Assembly: GCA_024704765.1 (NCBI GenBank) | Contig: JAKMXF010000177.1 | Coordinates: 496,001 to 560,000, forward strand | Length of the DNA stretch: 64,000 nucleotides | Direction: 5' to 3' | Source: Oopsacas minuta | Lineage: Eukaryota > Porifera > Hexactinellida > Lyssacinosida > Leucopsacidae | In this document: positions 36,301-50,000 of the stretch, in pieces | Numbering within the stretch: position 1 is the stretch's first letter | Layout of the letters: each line of letters begins with the position of its first letter | Position numbers and translations under genes: made by a program | Notes under the pieces: model-generated | Databases searched by the model: none | What the model was told of the DNA's origin: nothing | Seen by the model: only the letters and a program-made list of their open reading frames with translations

Positions 36301-39300
36301 AAATTTATCAACTGTTTGAATACCAAGAGGTTCGTATATTTAAGGAGATGCCTTGGTGGCATTGCCGAACTAGGCTCCCGAGTCAGGGTGGGCGAAGATG
36401 ACGTATGCCCACCCGACCTATAAATTTTGTATTACGGTGGAGCTGTATCTTGGGTGGGCAGGTGTCCACAGAGTTGTACGCGGGCCAAAAATTATTACCG
36501 CGATTAGAAATTTCGGCCCACGTGCAACTCTGGGTGACCACTCAAAATGGCTCTAGTTGGGCCTTTGCGCTGATAGCATGAACTTATGTACCACGTTTGT
36601 AAGGCCGATATGCCGATCCTGTACAATATATCAGCCCAATTAACATGAAAATTGATATGCGAATTATGATTTTCATATTTTGATGCATTGAAGCGAGTAT
36701 TGGAACGTTCAAATAATCCTTGGTTTGTTTCAAAGGCTAAACCATTTATTTGTATTCTATTTAGGAAGTTGAAGTCTTTCCAGCTGCCTTTTGTCGGACT
36801 ACCAGATTGCAACAATGCGTCCAATCTGCAATCTCAAGACTGGTAGATATGAATGGGAGCGAGAAGAGAACATTGACAAGGATGCAGCAGTTTATTGAAC
36901 TAATAGACGGCAGTGGTAACAATAGTAAGTACTATACGAACACAGTTAATACAAATTTACCGGATAATATGTACAAATATTTATATTTACACAAAATCAG
37001 GTCCCCACAATGGTTTTTCAATTGATATTGCTCTGATTAATACGTACTGCGGACAAGAAGTACAATTTCGAATCGTGTTCGTATTAACGAGGTTCTACTT
37101 TTGTATAAACAAAATACGTTGTGTATCATATTACCCATAGAATGAAAGATACAATGACACATTTGCACTGATAATGACGCCATTACTGAAGTAAACTTCC
37201 GTTATAACGAACTGGTTCTTTATCCCTTTTACCCTGAAAGAAATATATTTTCTCCTCTTAGAACGAAGGTCCGCTTATAACAAATGCACCCTAAAGTCCT
37301 GATCACTTTCACTTTTATTATAACGAGAGTTTCCTATTTGTAATTTCGCATTTTTAGGATTGTCAGATGTTAATATTATGTTATCTCTCAAATGAGTACC
37401 TCCTTGTGATAATGGCCATATATGTTATGGGCAGTTTGCAAGATGCTCACTTTTAGCTAAAATTATAAATTTTTAGACCAACCCTACAGAACTAGTAAGT
37501 CATGTTATTTCTAATACCAAAAAATAGGAATGGCTGTAACAACTTGCTTACTAAAAATGGTTAAGTCAACAACCTGATGAAGTTTTGTACCATATATTTA
37601 CGAATAACCTGAGGATCCTGTCATCCTAAGATAAATTACTTATACTCTATGATGATTGATTATTGATTATTTTCTGAAATATTGATTGATATCCAAATAT
37701 TTTCAGATTTAATCTGGAAATCATTTGGATTCTACCTATTGAATTTTATGGAGAAGCATACCTGTTTTGATACCTCATTTTATAACAAGATTGTTTCAAA
37801 CCTCAATGACGTTTACGACTCCGTACAAAGATATATGATGAATATTATCAGTTGAGTAATATCAGGATAATGTAGACTCATGGGTTCCTCTGAATAAGAT
37901 TATAACAAATGGAAACTACGTAAATATGTACGTACCTATATTTATTGTTGTCAGTAGTGACCCCATGAGTACTCACTATTGTACTTATTCCTACCTGTGA
38001 CATGAAGCTAGTTAGCTACAAGTATAAGTACACTAATGAATAATATCCTAATTCTTATATTTGTAAAATGGTAGCATCAGGACAATCTCTTAAGTACCGA
38101 CCTAAAAGTTGGTACAGAAGGTTAACTTCCTTCTGGATAATACACGAATTCATTATCATCAACAAGCTAGCTTGGCCTAGTGTGATATCTGCTTTTGGCA
38201 TACAAGTAATTCCATTTACAAGTGTAGTATTTTCTGGTCACATTGGCGTTGGCACGTATTTCGACGGAGCATCACTGGCGTTGTCATTTGCTAATGTTAC
38301 AGGTACCTCCATTGTAGTAGGACTTAGTTCAGGTATGGATACACTCTGTTCTCAAGCTTACGGAGGTAAGAACTACCGTCTTGTGGGCGTATATTTCCAG
38401 CGCGCTATCATGCTTTGCTTACTTGTGTGTTTCCCAATTTGGGCATTGTGGTTGAACGCTGAATCCATTCTGATTCTGTTGCATCAAGATAAAGATGTAG
38501 CTGCTGTGGCTGGTAAATACCTCAGGATATTATGTGTTGCTAAGCCAGCTGTGGTAATATTCACTCTATCTACAAAGTTTCTACAGACACAGAATGTAGT
38601 CAATCCTACTATATTCCTAACTATCATAGGAAATGTAGTGAGTATTGGCTGTCAATATCTCTTTGTAGTATATTTAAGATTTGGTGTAGAAGGTTCTGCT
38701 ATCTCTGTCTCGATAGCATATTGGTCTTTAGCTATTTTGTATATCATCTACATCCGTTGTTCTTCTCTCTATCATACTTCTTGGCCGGGTTGGACTTGTG
38801 ATGCCTTCACAGGTTGGTTACATTATTGTAAGTATGGAATTCCTGGTCTCATAATGGTGGATCTTGAATGGTGGACATATGAAATCGGTTTTTTGGTAGT
38901 TGGAGGTACTAGTCCTTATCCCAAGGTTGACGTTGGTATTTATTCAATTATGTTTGGCATAGCTTCCCAAATATTTATGGTACCACTCGGTTTTTCAGTA
39001 GCTACAATTGTTCGAGTAGGAAATCTATTAGGAGCAAATAATCCTGCTTTAGCTCGTAAGGTAGCATGCTTGTGTATTGGAAATATTATATTTATTGGAA
39101 TTCTATTCTCTGTTGGACTATTCATACTCAGATCTCACTTGCCTTTCTTGTTTACAACAGATCCTTGTATCATTACTGGAGGTATCCAAGCTATCTTCGT
39201 TCTAAATATTTTCCAGAATTTCGATGGATTGCAGTCAGTTGTAGCTGGAGTATTGAAGGGGTGTGGTCGTCAAGGTGTCGCTTCTATCACTAATTTGATT

Positions 39301-42300
39301 GTATTTCAGTTAATCGGTACACCTCTGGCAGTAATCTTCTCTGTCGTATTGAAGCTGGCTAGCAAAGGCTATTGGTTAGGAATGATAGTAGCAGCGTTCT
39401 TGCAAGCTTCCATATACCTAATACTTCTGCTCTTCACTAATTGGAAGAAAGTAACAGAGATAGCACAAGAGAATATACACATTTCTAGAATCACAAAAGA
39501 TGAAGAGATATCTCTTCTTAATTCTCCGTTAACTTTGGATAAAAGTATTTCTAAAGTTAACAAAAGGTATACATTTAGTTATAGAAATATAATCAAATGC
39601 GTGATTATTTTCATTTTAATCTTATCTTTCTTGGTTGGCTTAGGCTTTTCTATCAAACACTATCCTCAGCAGTCCAATATAACTCCATCTAGTAATTCAT
39701 CTCTCAGAATTAATACTACTGAACCGATATGCCCCTATTAGAACAGCTGTTACTTGTGTTATACTATTTATTATTGTAGTGATCATAGCATATAGTCATA
39801 ATATATTTACTGTGATATTAATTTCATTGTTATTAATTGGAATTGGATTCTGTGAATTTCGGGTCGTTTCAGGATCTGATATTGAAAGGGAGTACTATAA
39901 GTTCTATCCCTAACATGTAAATACTTTTGATCTTTCCTTCCCTCAGTGGCCATACCTATAAATTCTTTAGCTCCATATTATCCTAGGAACGAATATGAAA
40001 AATTCTATCACTTCTAGCACAATATACTGAAATTATCTAAAATATGTACTGTGCATGTAGTTATTCTAAAAGTCAAGGTAACTCCGGTTAAAACCAAGTC
40101 GAATATAACAGAACTCTTGTTATAACGAAGTGATTAGATCCCCAATAGCTTGAAACTAATTACTTCGCTTACAGCGAATCAGAGGCCCAAGTACTTGTTA
40201 TAACAAGATTGTACTGTAAATTTTCGTATTAATATAGTTAGTTCACACATGGACCTCTAAACTACCCGGACAGTCAACGCAGACTGAATCTATAAAAGTT
40301 AGGCCAGTATGTGTGTAATTCATATCTCGAAAACCGTTAGTTCTATTGGTATTAAGTATATTATTGAATAGGAAGTCATGTAAGATAATTTCGTTGGTCG
40401 TATTGGCATACTTGAAATTGTTTGTGGTTTGTGAATTTTTTGCGGTTTCCACACCTTTTGTCATTATAAACATAGAAATTTATTAGTAGCGACAATATTT
40501 AAATGGTGCCCTATGGACTGAATACATTTGTTATTGATAAATAATAATGTACATAATATATCTCTACAAACTATTATCAAGGCGAAAGACGTTATCTGAT
40601 TGCTTACTTAGCAAATTTGTCAACAAATGCTCATATTAATTAAATATTTATCGACTCTGTCAATAGTCAATTAATACATTTACGATTGCATAATGTATTC
40701 AATAGGATCTAGGACATTTTCATTCAAAATTTCATCATTTGTTTTGATAATGTTTGCACGTTACAGAGATATAGTTACAACCATGGATGCCACATTATTG
40801 CTGATATTCATCTATAACTTGACAATCTTTAATGTTATGTTCAATTCGTCATGGAAACATGTATTATATACCCGATTTACCATATCCTGATAATACATTT
40901 TGAAACGATATCTCCAAAGAATATTGCGGAGTCATGAATAATACCATATATGGGCTTTCTTATATTTTCCCTATGCTTATAATGACCAAAGGTGTGAAAA
41001 CCGAAAAAACTCACAAACCACAAACTTTTTAAGTAATCCAATATGACCAACGGAAATCCTCATAAATGACTTCCTATTCAACAATAATCTATATCATTAA
41101 ATCTGAATTGTTGTCCGTTTGTTTGTTTGTTTGTTTGTTTGTTTGTTTGTTTGTTTGTTTGTCCGTTGTCAAGGAAAGGATTTACGGTATGCAATTTTGA
41201 AATTGTTGCATAACTATGTATTTATCGCGTTTATCAAGGAAGTAAATAGAATTCAAGAAAACTTGACAAAATATATCGAACATGCTGAATCCGATTTTCA
41301 CACTTTTGGATTAATCATATGTAAATTTATTGTTGTTTATATGAATATAAAGTAATCAAAGCCAAATTTCAAAATATGCCTGCAGGCTTGCTCTCAATGG
41401 TTACCCAGGGGTAACTAAGTGCTCTAAATACGAATTTCGCATTTTCAAGTTTCTCATATGCAATTTATTGTTGTTTTATGAATATAAAGTAAACAAATTT
41501 CAAAATTGAGGTAGAATCATACTTTCAACGACTATACTGGGGTAGTCGAGTATACTGAGCCCAAATATGATATTGTAACCAACATCTATATTATTAAATC
41601 TCAATTGTTTTTGTTTGTTTGTTTGTCCTTTGATATGTAAATATATTGTTGTTTTTATGAATATAAAGTAAACAAATTAGCAAAATCTGAAATTTTATCT
41701 AGATACTTGCTCTCAACGGCTACAAAGGGGGTTGATCTTACAAATTAATTCAATAATATATATGACAGTTACGTATATTTGTGAATTACATTGTTCTAAA
41801 CATATCTATATTATAATACTCAAAGGGGCCGTCAATTTGGAGAATAACGGACACCTCGAAGCGAGGGGCTAGAATATTTAATACTAATAGAACTAACGGT
41901 TTTCGAGATATGAATTGTACAACACTGGCCTAACTTGGTATAGATTCACTCTGAGTTGACTGTCCAGATATTTTAGAAGTCCATGGTTCACACTATACTC
42001 TCGTTTAAATATTTTTCCAACTTTACAGGAATCTTCTTCAAAACATTATGTCAAAGATTAACCATTCTTTTGAGAGATCAGTGTGAATCAATTGATACTA
42101 ACACTGACTGGTTACTACAGACAGCTAATTGCGGAGAAGACATACAATCATCAGGAACATTCCGTAAAGCTGTAAACCTCCGTATTAACAATACTATTAC
42201 TCCTCTAATAGCAGAGTTGATTGCTTGTCTAGATAGAAATGGAAATCTAGAGCTAGCTCTCTATAATGAAGAAGAACCAGAATGTTTGTTTAATCTATGG

Positions 42301-45300
42301 CATGATATATTCAGAGATGAGCGTCTGCTTGTGTTACAATACAAAGACACAATCTCTCCAAACACACTACAACCTAGAAGGAGAGTTCCTGTGTTAAGTG
42401 ATGGAGCTGGTGGGCAGTACTTTGAATGTAGTTTTCCCTTTTCATTCTTTATCAAGGATTTCGTACTAGATCTATGGAAACAGTTTATAATCAGAAAACG
42501 TTAGTCAACAATTATTCAATATTTAGTATTATATTTTGTCTCGCTTCACATGTTCAAATTAGAATGTTGTTATTCTAAGGTTGTTATTTGTTTGACTAAT
42601 ATTTAGTCGAACTAATGACAACATGCTATTCGGACAAATGCAGCGCTCCTTTTTTTTATAGAAGTTATTAATTTTTCTTTAGCTGACACATCCATATCTC
42701 TTTGGGGTCAATTCGAATCAATTTTCAACCAAACTACGTTAGGACAGTTGGTTAATCTTAATCTGATGTCAGATGAGAAAGGTTATGATTCTATTCTTCA
42801 TTATTTAATGGACTTTATTCATATGCACACACATGCCTCCACTCAAGATCAATATAATGTAAGCTTAATTCAGTACTTGTCCATCTATTTATAATTTCAA
42901 TCCAAGTTGGAACAGTATTAATATCTAAGTACGTAGCAATCAACCATTAAGCTGGGTTCCACTGTATATAATATTTGTGTCTTAGGTGTATGAATCTGTA
43001 ATCCTGTTGCGTATTGAGTTATTCTCAGATCACCAGGCCTCTGAAGAAGAAGAGCAAAGCGAAATTACACCTAACCGTACTCTTACAATTCCTAAAATAC
43101 ATTGTGCGTATGAAGAATCCAAACAATTGTTAGATCTCTTGCAACAAGCATTTATTCTTGAGAAGGATTTGGAACGGAAGTTATTTAGAATTATAAAAGA
43201 AATGAATGAGAATAAAGACAGTAGATTGAGTTGCTTAGAACTTATATTGCTAGAAGAGATAATAGCATCTTGTCATCATACTAGAGAGCGTACAGCTTGT
43301 AAGGAGCAAGCTGAGAAGTATGTGACTGAAATCAGGCAGTGGCAATCTGTTGTTGAGAGAGGATTGAGTTTTAACAGACCTGATTATCCTGGCTACAACA
43401 CTACTGTTAATTCAATCAGGTATTGTATTGCTAAATGTTGTAGCCTAAGATAATTGTATACTTATTCAAGTACAGTATAACCTCTATAAGGGGGGGAGAT
43501 CGGGCCGGCGTATCTCCTGATAACCCCCAAACCCCATTTATTATAATATCCCCTAAGGATGTTGGTTGAATATAAAAATTTCAATTCATTAAAGCGATAA
43601 ATATGTGTTGTGTTTTTTCAAATTTAGCACATAAATTGATTTATTCAAGAAATTTATAATAGAATTCCCCACTTATAGAAGTAAATTTCAATGGTGTGAG
43701 GCATAATTATCACTAAAGTATGCCTCATGCCCCACTCCCGTTTATGAAGGTTCCCCATTTATAGAGACCCAGGTTGCACTGTATTTAGAATTGTATCTGC
43801 ATTGCTATTTACAGACATACTAGCACGCTTCGCTTACTCGCCTACGCGGTTGTGGACACTTCGTGTCCGCACTCGAGTACATAAACTCATAATCTTAACC
43901 GTAGCAAACATAATACTGCCATAACCTTAAAATCTGCTTACTTTATGTCCCCAAAAGTGAACTAATATTTATGGAATATAGTTTACATTATCATATTCGA
44001 TTACCTCAGTATAACCATTGAAAGCATGTTTCTACTACAATTTTGAAATTAGTTTACTATAGTCATAAATAAAAACAACAATAAATTTACATATGATTAA
44101 TCCAAAAGTGTGAAAATCGGATTCAGCATGTTCGATATATTTAGTGAAGTTTTCTTGAATTCTAATTACTTCCTTGATAATCACGATAAATACATAGTTA
44201 TGCGACAATTTCAAAATTGCATACCGTAAATCCTTTCCTTGACAACGGACAAACCAACAGACAGACAAACAACAATTGAGATTTAATAATGTATAGATTT
44301 TTGACAGAGTGGTGATGTATTTTGGTGTCCTCTTCTGCAAAGTCCAAAATTGTCCGTTGGAATCTAATCTCGATTAAGTTCCTTTTGAATTATATAATTA
44401 TACGCAAAATGTCTGAAAAACGAATTTAAGGTTAGATATTTATTATGTACAGTCTAGTCGAACCTCCAAGATCCGAACACCATTTTCCAAAAAGTCTTGA
44501 ATTTGTTTGAATATTTTCAGCTAATTTCTTATAATAGAGTTATCTTTAGTTTTACTTCTTGTTTTACACGTAGCTTAGTAACCACTCAATGTCAAACATC
44601 TACTCAATATTTTATGTTGTGTAACAATTAGATCTTCGTAGAGTTATTGTCATTTCTGAGATTCGGGTACGCTCCGGAGTACGGACGAGACTGCCCGGAT
44701 CTCACATGTTCTATTGAAGAAAACAATTAATTAAAGTATTCCTTATATCTTTAGAGCCAAGTGGAACAGAATACTTGCTGTACAACTATTCGTATCTAAC
44801 TGTACTCTAGCTGTGCAACATAGCTGTACAGAGAGCAGCACCAATAGACTATTTATGGTAAACTATTAATATAATTTGTGCCGCTCCTATTGGGAGATGC
44901 CATAATTACATGGATGATGTGCAGTGCGAAATCAAGTAGTCCGATAATGATGAAAATTGGGACACATTTGGGTCTGAGATGAGTCTAAAATTTTCACGCC
45001 TTTTATATTATTGCTGTAACTTTTATCCACTATAGATTCTAACAGAGACTCCAGATTTTACATCAGTCCAAACAATCAAAGATACACTAGATATTCTGTC
45101 TGATTGTTTGTCACGATTACCTGGAGGACAAAGGTTAGTGTTAATTAGATAGAAAGTATAACAGAAATACTTTTTACTAATTTTAGATATTTCATCTATC
45201 TCAAGTTAATCAGGTCCATTACATTGGTGCGTTTAGAGGCATATTTATCGAGTAATTTAGATACCAGTCTTATCTGACCAATTATAGTAGATATAATTAG

Positions 45301-47056
45301 TACACCCAGATCCAGAGTCCCAGACATATTATGGTTGCCCTTTCTTGTCTCTTCGGACCACTTAGTTGGCCGCCAATCACTAGTCTATGAAATCCACCTA
45401 CACTACATCTTCTTGAGCACGTTTAAAGACGGTGGTCCAGGTCATAACAGTATTAGCGACCATTACCGGTTTGACCAATTGAAGCTTGACATATCAATAA
45501 TTTATTTATATTTTTTGTTAGAGGTTTAATGAAACTTAAACAAAAGTTCCGAGAATGTGCAACCAGATTCTTCATCAGTCTCCTGACTAGCTTAACATTC
45601 AAATCTCTACCATCAAGCCAACCTAATGCTGAGCTTATCGAGCTATTAATGGAATTTGTGATATTAGATAAAGGTAATATGGAGGAGTTAGAGAGGAACG
45701 AGAAGAGTTCTATCAACTTGTTTAAGAAGAATGGTCTTAACCCATCTCTCTCTTTCAAAACTTTTCTTTTGCAATTAATGATTAAACATAGGTTAGTATA
45801 ACCATCAGGTCTGATCATAATCAAGTTATTATACCATTTAATGGGAACATTTTCCTAACCCTCTTCCGAATACCCAGGGGCCGGCCCTTCCGCTAGGCGA
45901 ACTAGGCAGTATAATTTGGATTTAGAGAACTTTTCTTTTTCAAGCCTGAAAATTGAGTCGCCATCCATAGTTGCCTTGGGTTTAAATTTTCAAACCGCCT
46001 CAAGGACTGGCACTGCGAATACCCACCATAAATCACTACATAAACATATTTCATATGACCGGTTACACAAATCCTTACTCTGATAATCAGAATTCACCAT
46101 TAGCAGGGATATTCTTGTTTAGTGATAGATATAAATGATTCATAGAAAAGTGTCCTTATATTAACCAGAATCTTTTGTATCTGATCATGTTGTATCATAT
46201 TTATTTAGGAGAGATGTCTTTGAAGACATCTTGTCTCACTACCTTTCCCATTCTCTTCTTGACTTAGAGAATATACAGGCTAAACAGGAACTGTATATGA
46301 TTATTATACACTCTATTGAGGTAATATATTATACCATTATATAATTAACCTACATATTAACATGCAGTCTTATACATTTACCTTCAGGATTCACGTCATC
46401 AATTCTTTAAACAGCAAAGCATAGAAGAACAGATATTTCTAATCGACTTTACATTGAGAAATGATTCTCCTAGGATATATGGTCTTGCTAATCATTCCTA
46501 TATACAATATGCGACGCTAGAGATGATAGCTACATTAAGATATATCTGTATTCACATATCTCACTGGATTATCGAATGCTTTAAACTGAAAACACTACTA
46601 GACTCACAACTACCTGGATATATAGTGGCTGAGAGAAGGAGATTAATATTTAACTTCAAAAACATATGTCTAATGCATGGTAATGAAAATCTCCATGTAT
46701 TCCTGCTGAAGAATATCTACCATCAGTTAGGAAGTGATACACTGCATCTAATTACTAATAATCGTGATTGTTCTTGGATTATACCAGAAAATGTTATAGA
46801 GAGGATGATGGAGGTGAATTAGTGTGTATTTACTCAAAGCTTGGCACCGATAATTCGATATACGTAATGGATGACTTTAGGGATATGAAAATGCTGCAAA
46901 CAGCCTATTAGGCTGTTTGCTGTTAACAGCTACAATTCCAAACGATTACAGGTTAACTCACAGTTATTTGAGCTTTTAAACCAAATTGTTGCAGTAACAG
47001 CATAATTCTAACCGCTAACAACCTATTTTTGCTCTCAATGTAGATAATATATATAT

Positions 47057-47087
<31 letters not shown>

Positions 47088-50000
47088 CAGGGCGTAACAA
47101 GTAGTTTTCAATTTGACCCACAAATTATGTGAGCCACCAATCTTGCTCTGGTTGACTAATATTATCTGTATTCCCAGTCCTAATGTGGTCCGGTTGACAA
47201 CTGAACAACCTGATCATCCCCTATGGCTATAAGATAGACAAATAGAAATATAATCTATCATAGCTGTTAACATCTTAGCTTACTAGGTTTTAGGCCCGAA
47301 TTTTCAAATATCCTGAAATTCCTAATTTTATATAATTGTGTATAACCTGTTTTATATTTTCGAAATATCGACCGATGATATTGAGGGATTTATACCCTCT
47401 CCTATTTGCCAAACCTTTATTGTGTATACTAGTATCTATCTATTTCTGGTTTATTATAGAGTAGAACTCAGATAAGACATATTCCCTCGGGAAATCAAAA
47501 GTAATACATACTAACCAAATTACGTCTTATCCGAATATTCCTCCTATACAGTTAGTACAATAATTGATCATTCGTTCAGGAGAAAAGTAGGTACTAACCG
47601 AGTCCTACTGTATACCTATACATTCTGTTAACATTATATCATTTATATTAATATATTATAGTCACAATACCAGTCACCTGATTATTTCATGATCTACGGA
47701 GACAATTATGCTAAATTGAAATATTCTGCTGAGCAAGCCAATGTCAGCCAGAGTAAGGACTCACTGCTGCAATATTTTGATGCTGGGGAAAATAATGCAC
47801 AGGTTTGTTTGTAGATGTAGTACGTATAATTATTTTAAGATTGGAGCTTGGTGAATATTGTAAATTTCAAAAACTGGATTGAATATTCTAATCCTATCCC
47901 AAATGACTGTATTTATCCACCTCGCGAAATTTCATTCAAAAATTGCTATTTCGCCGTTTTAGCCAGGAATATTAGCACAAGTTGGAAAAAAATTCGAAAT
48001 CTCCTAACTTTGGTTATTGTCTTCCCAAATCGGCCCTCATTTGGCCTTCTTAACCGATCAGGGGAAAGAGAATTGTTTGAGCTATCGAATGCAACTATTC
48101 CCTGTAGCACACAAATTGACGGAGATATTCACGTTTAAAGCTCGACAAAACTAAAGTACAGTTTGTGAGAGTTTATTTTTCAAACGTGAATAACTCAATC
48201 AACATTTGAAATTTCCAATATTCCCCATGCTCTAACCTTGATTAAAAGCTTTTCTAAAATACCATCCTAGTAATTCTACACGTGTAATATTTAATAGGAG
48301 ATTCAAACCAACATAGAATATTTTCTATATTCTATATTCCAAATCAAAACAGAATCTTTGAGGAGAAGAAATAATACTGATGAATCGGAGGTATGTAATA
48401 TTTCTTACTTAGAGAATGGTCAGAGTAATTTATTTTACAGTAGACTCTTGCAAACTGGGGCCAGGGCACTTTAAAAATCCGCCCGTCGCGCAGGGACCTA
48501 GCAAGCAAAGCTCACTAGTAATTATTAACTTAAATTAAAATATACTATCACATCAATATTGACTAAATATGGTAAGAGAGTGTCCAGTGCAGTTTGCGAG
48601 AGTTTACTATATTCACAAATATCCTCTTTTAGGGCTTCATTGCTTTGAGAGATTTATTCAATACCAATCTGAGTACAATACAGGTTGAGTTATTGCAAAT
48701 TGGTATTCAGATGTTATCGGATACTAGGATTGGATCTCTACATTTCTCTTCTAATTCCAACAACAACCAGATATCTCTCTCTAGAGTTATATACCACATG
48801 GCTATAATGCTGTCGTCTAATGTGTACCCTAAGCTATTCTCTCCAATATCTCTCCTGTATGAGAATCCTCATCTTCTCACAAACACTCTATTCCCTACAA
48901 TGATGGATGATCATCTGCTGACTGTTAAACAAGCTATGCTAGGGAAGGAAGGGACAGGACAGTGGTATACCTGTGTTAATGGACATGCATACTTTGTTGG
49001 AGAGGTAGGTTCTTTTGAATTGAAAGAGGAGTAAATATTTCGAAATTTAATGGCACGTCTATTAAACACCCTAAAGTATAGGCCTGAAGTCCGGAATGAC
49101 CCGACGATCACAGGCCCAAGCCCACCCAAGGCTTGCGACCTCTAGTCTTTTGTCTATTTACTCAACAAAATTATAGTGAAGGCAGTTTTGTAATTTCGCG
49201 GAATTACTTTAGTAGAAGGGAGTGTTATACCTTTTATGCCATGTGGAAACTGAAAAAATATGTTAAAAATTTTTACCTATTAGCTGGTTAATTACGGATT
49301 ATTTGAAGTGAATCCAAAATTTGAGATTTTGAGTGACTATGACTGGTAAATTTGTACCACTTTTGGTCGCACAACCAAAAGTTTCAATAAATTCTTTCTT
49401 CTATGATATTTGATCATTTCACAAGGTCTAAAAAGCAAAACTGTGGCTCACGGCGTCCTCTTTCAGAGAAAATGGGTTTGAAAGGAATCAGTACCTTACA
49501 TTCAACAAATGGGTCCATTATCTCTACCGAAGCCACAAATCGTGCCTCCTGCTGCCATCTTACTCCATTTAATTCCCAAACTATTTTTTCAGTATCCACA
49601 TGGCATAAACTTTCCAAAGGTAAACACTCCCTTCTGATAAATATCATGCGCGGGACTCCTATTTTGCTACAATTCTGCCCACACTATTAATTCATATGGT
49701 TATTCAATATTTCCCAATGTATAATAATTATGTCATAAATATTACCTTTCTTCGTAGTACGTAATTCTTCCTATATTTATTTATTTTCTGGCTTTTAGTG
49801 TGGACAACCGAGACAGGCTCAGACATGTCCAGACTGTGGCTTATGGGTAGGACAAGATCATAGAGTTAGACAAGCAGGCACAAAACTCAATACTACAGCT
49901 GATTCTACCAAACATGGCTATGTGTTGGGTAGAGTTGATCAGAGACAGAAAATACCAAGTTCTGAAAGGTAACGTCTGTCTTATTTAATAGTAGTATAAA

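Noticed and set aside
36334-36404. Continuation of the RNF213 frame to a stop at 36399-36401
   Set aside because: The last 20-odd codons do not resemble RNF213, and a GTATAT donor at 36334 joins in phase to the homologous exon at 42029.
36807-37140. Overlapping short frames after RNF213 exon 1
   Set aside because: No recognisable features; the region is intronic by the exon joins.
47848-48138. A 96-codon frame in an RNF213 intron
   Set aside because: It lies between two well-defined exons and has no homology I recognise.
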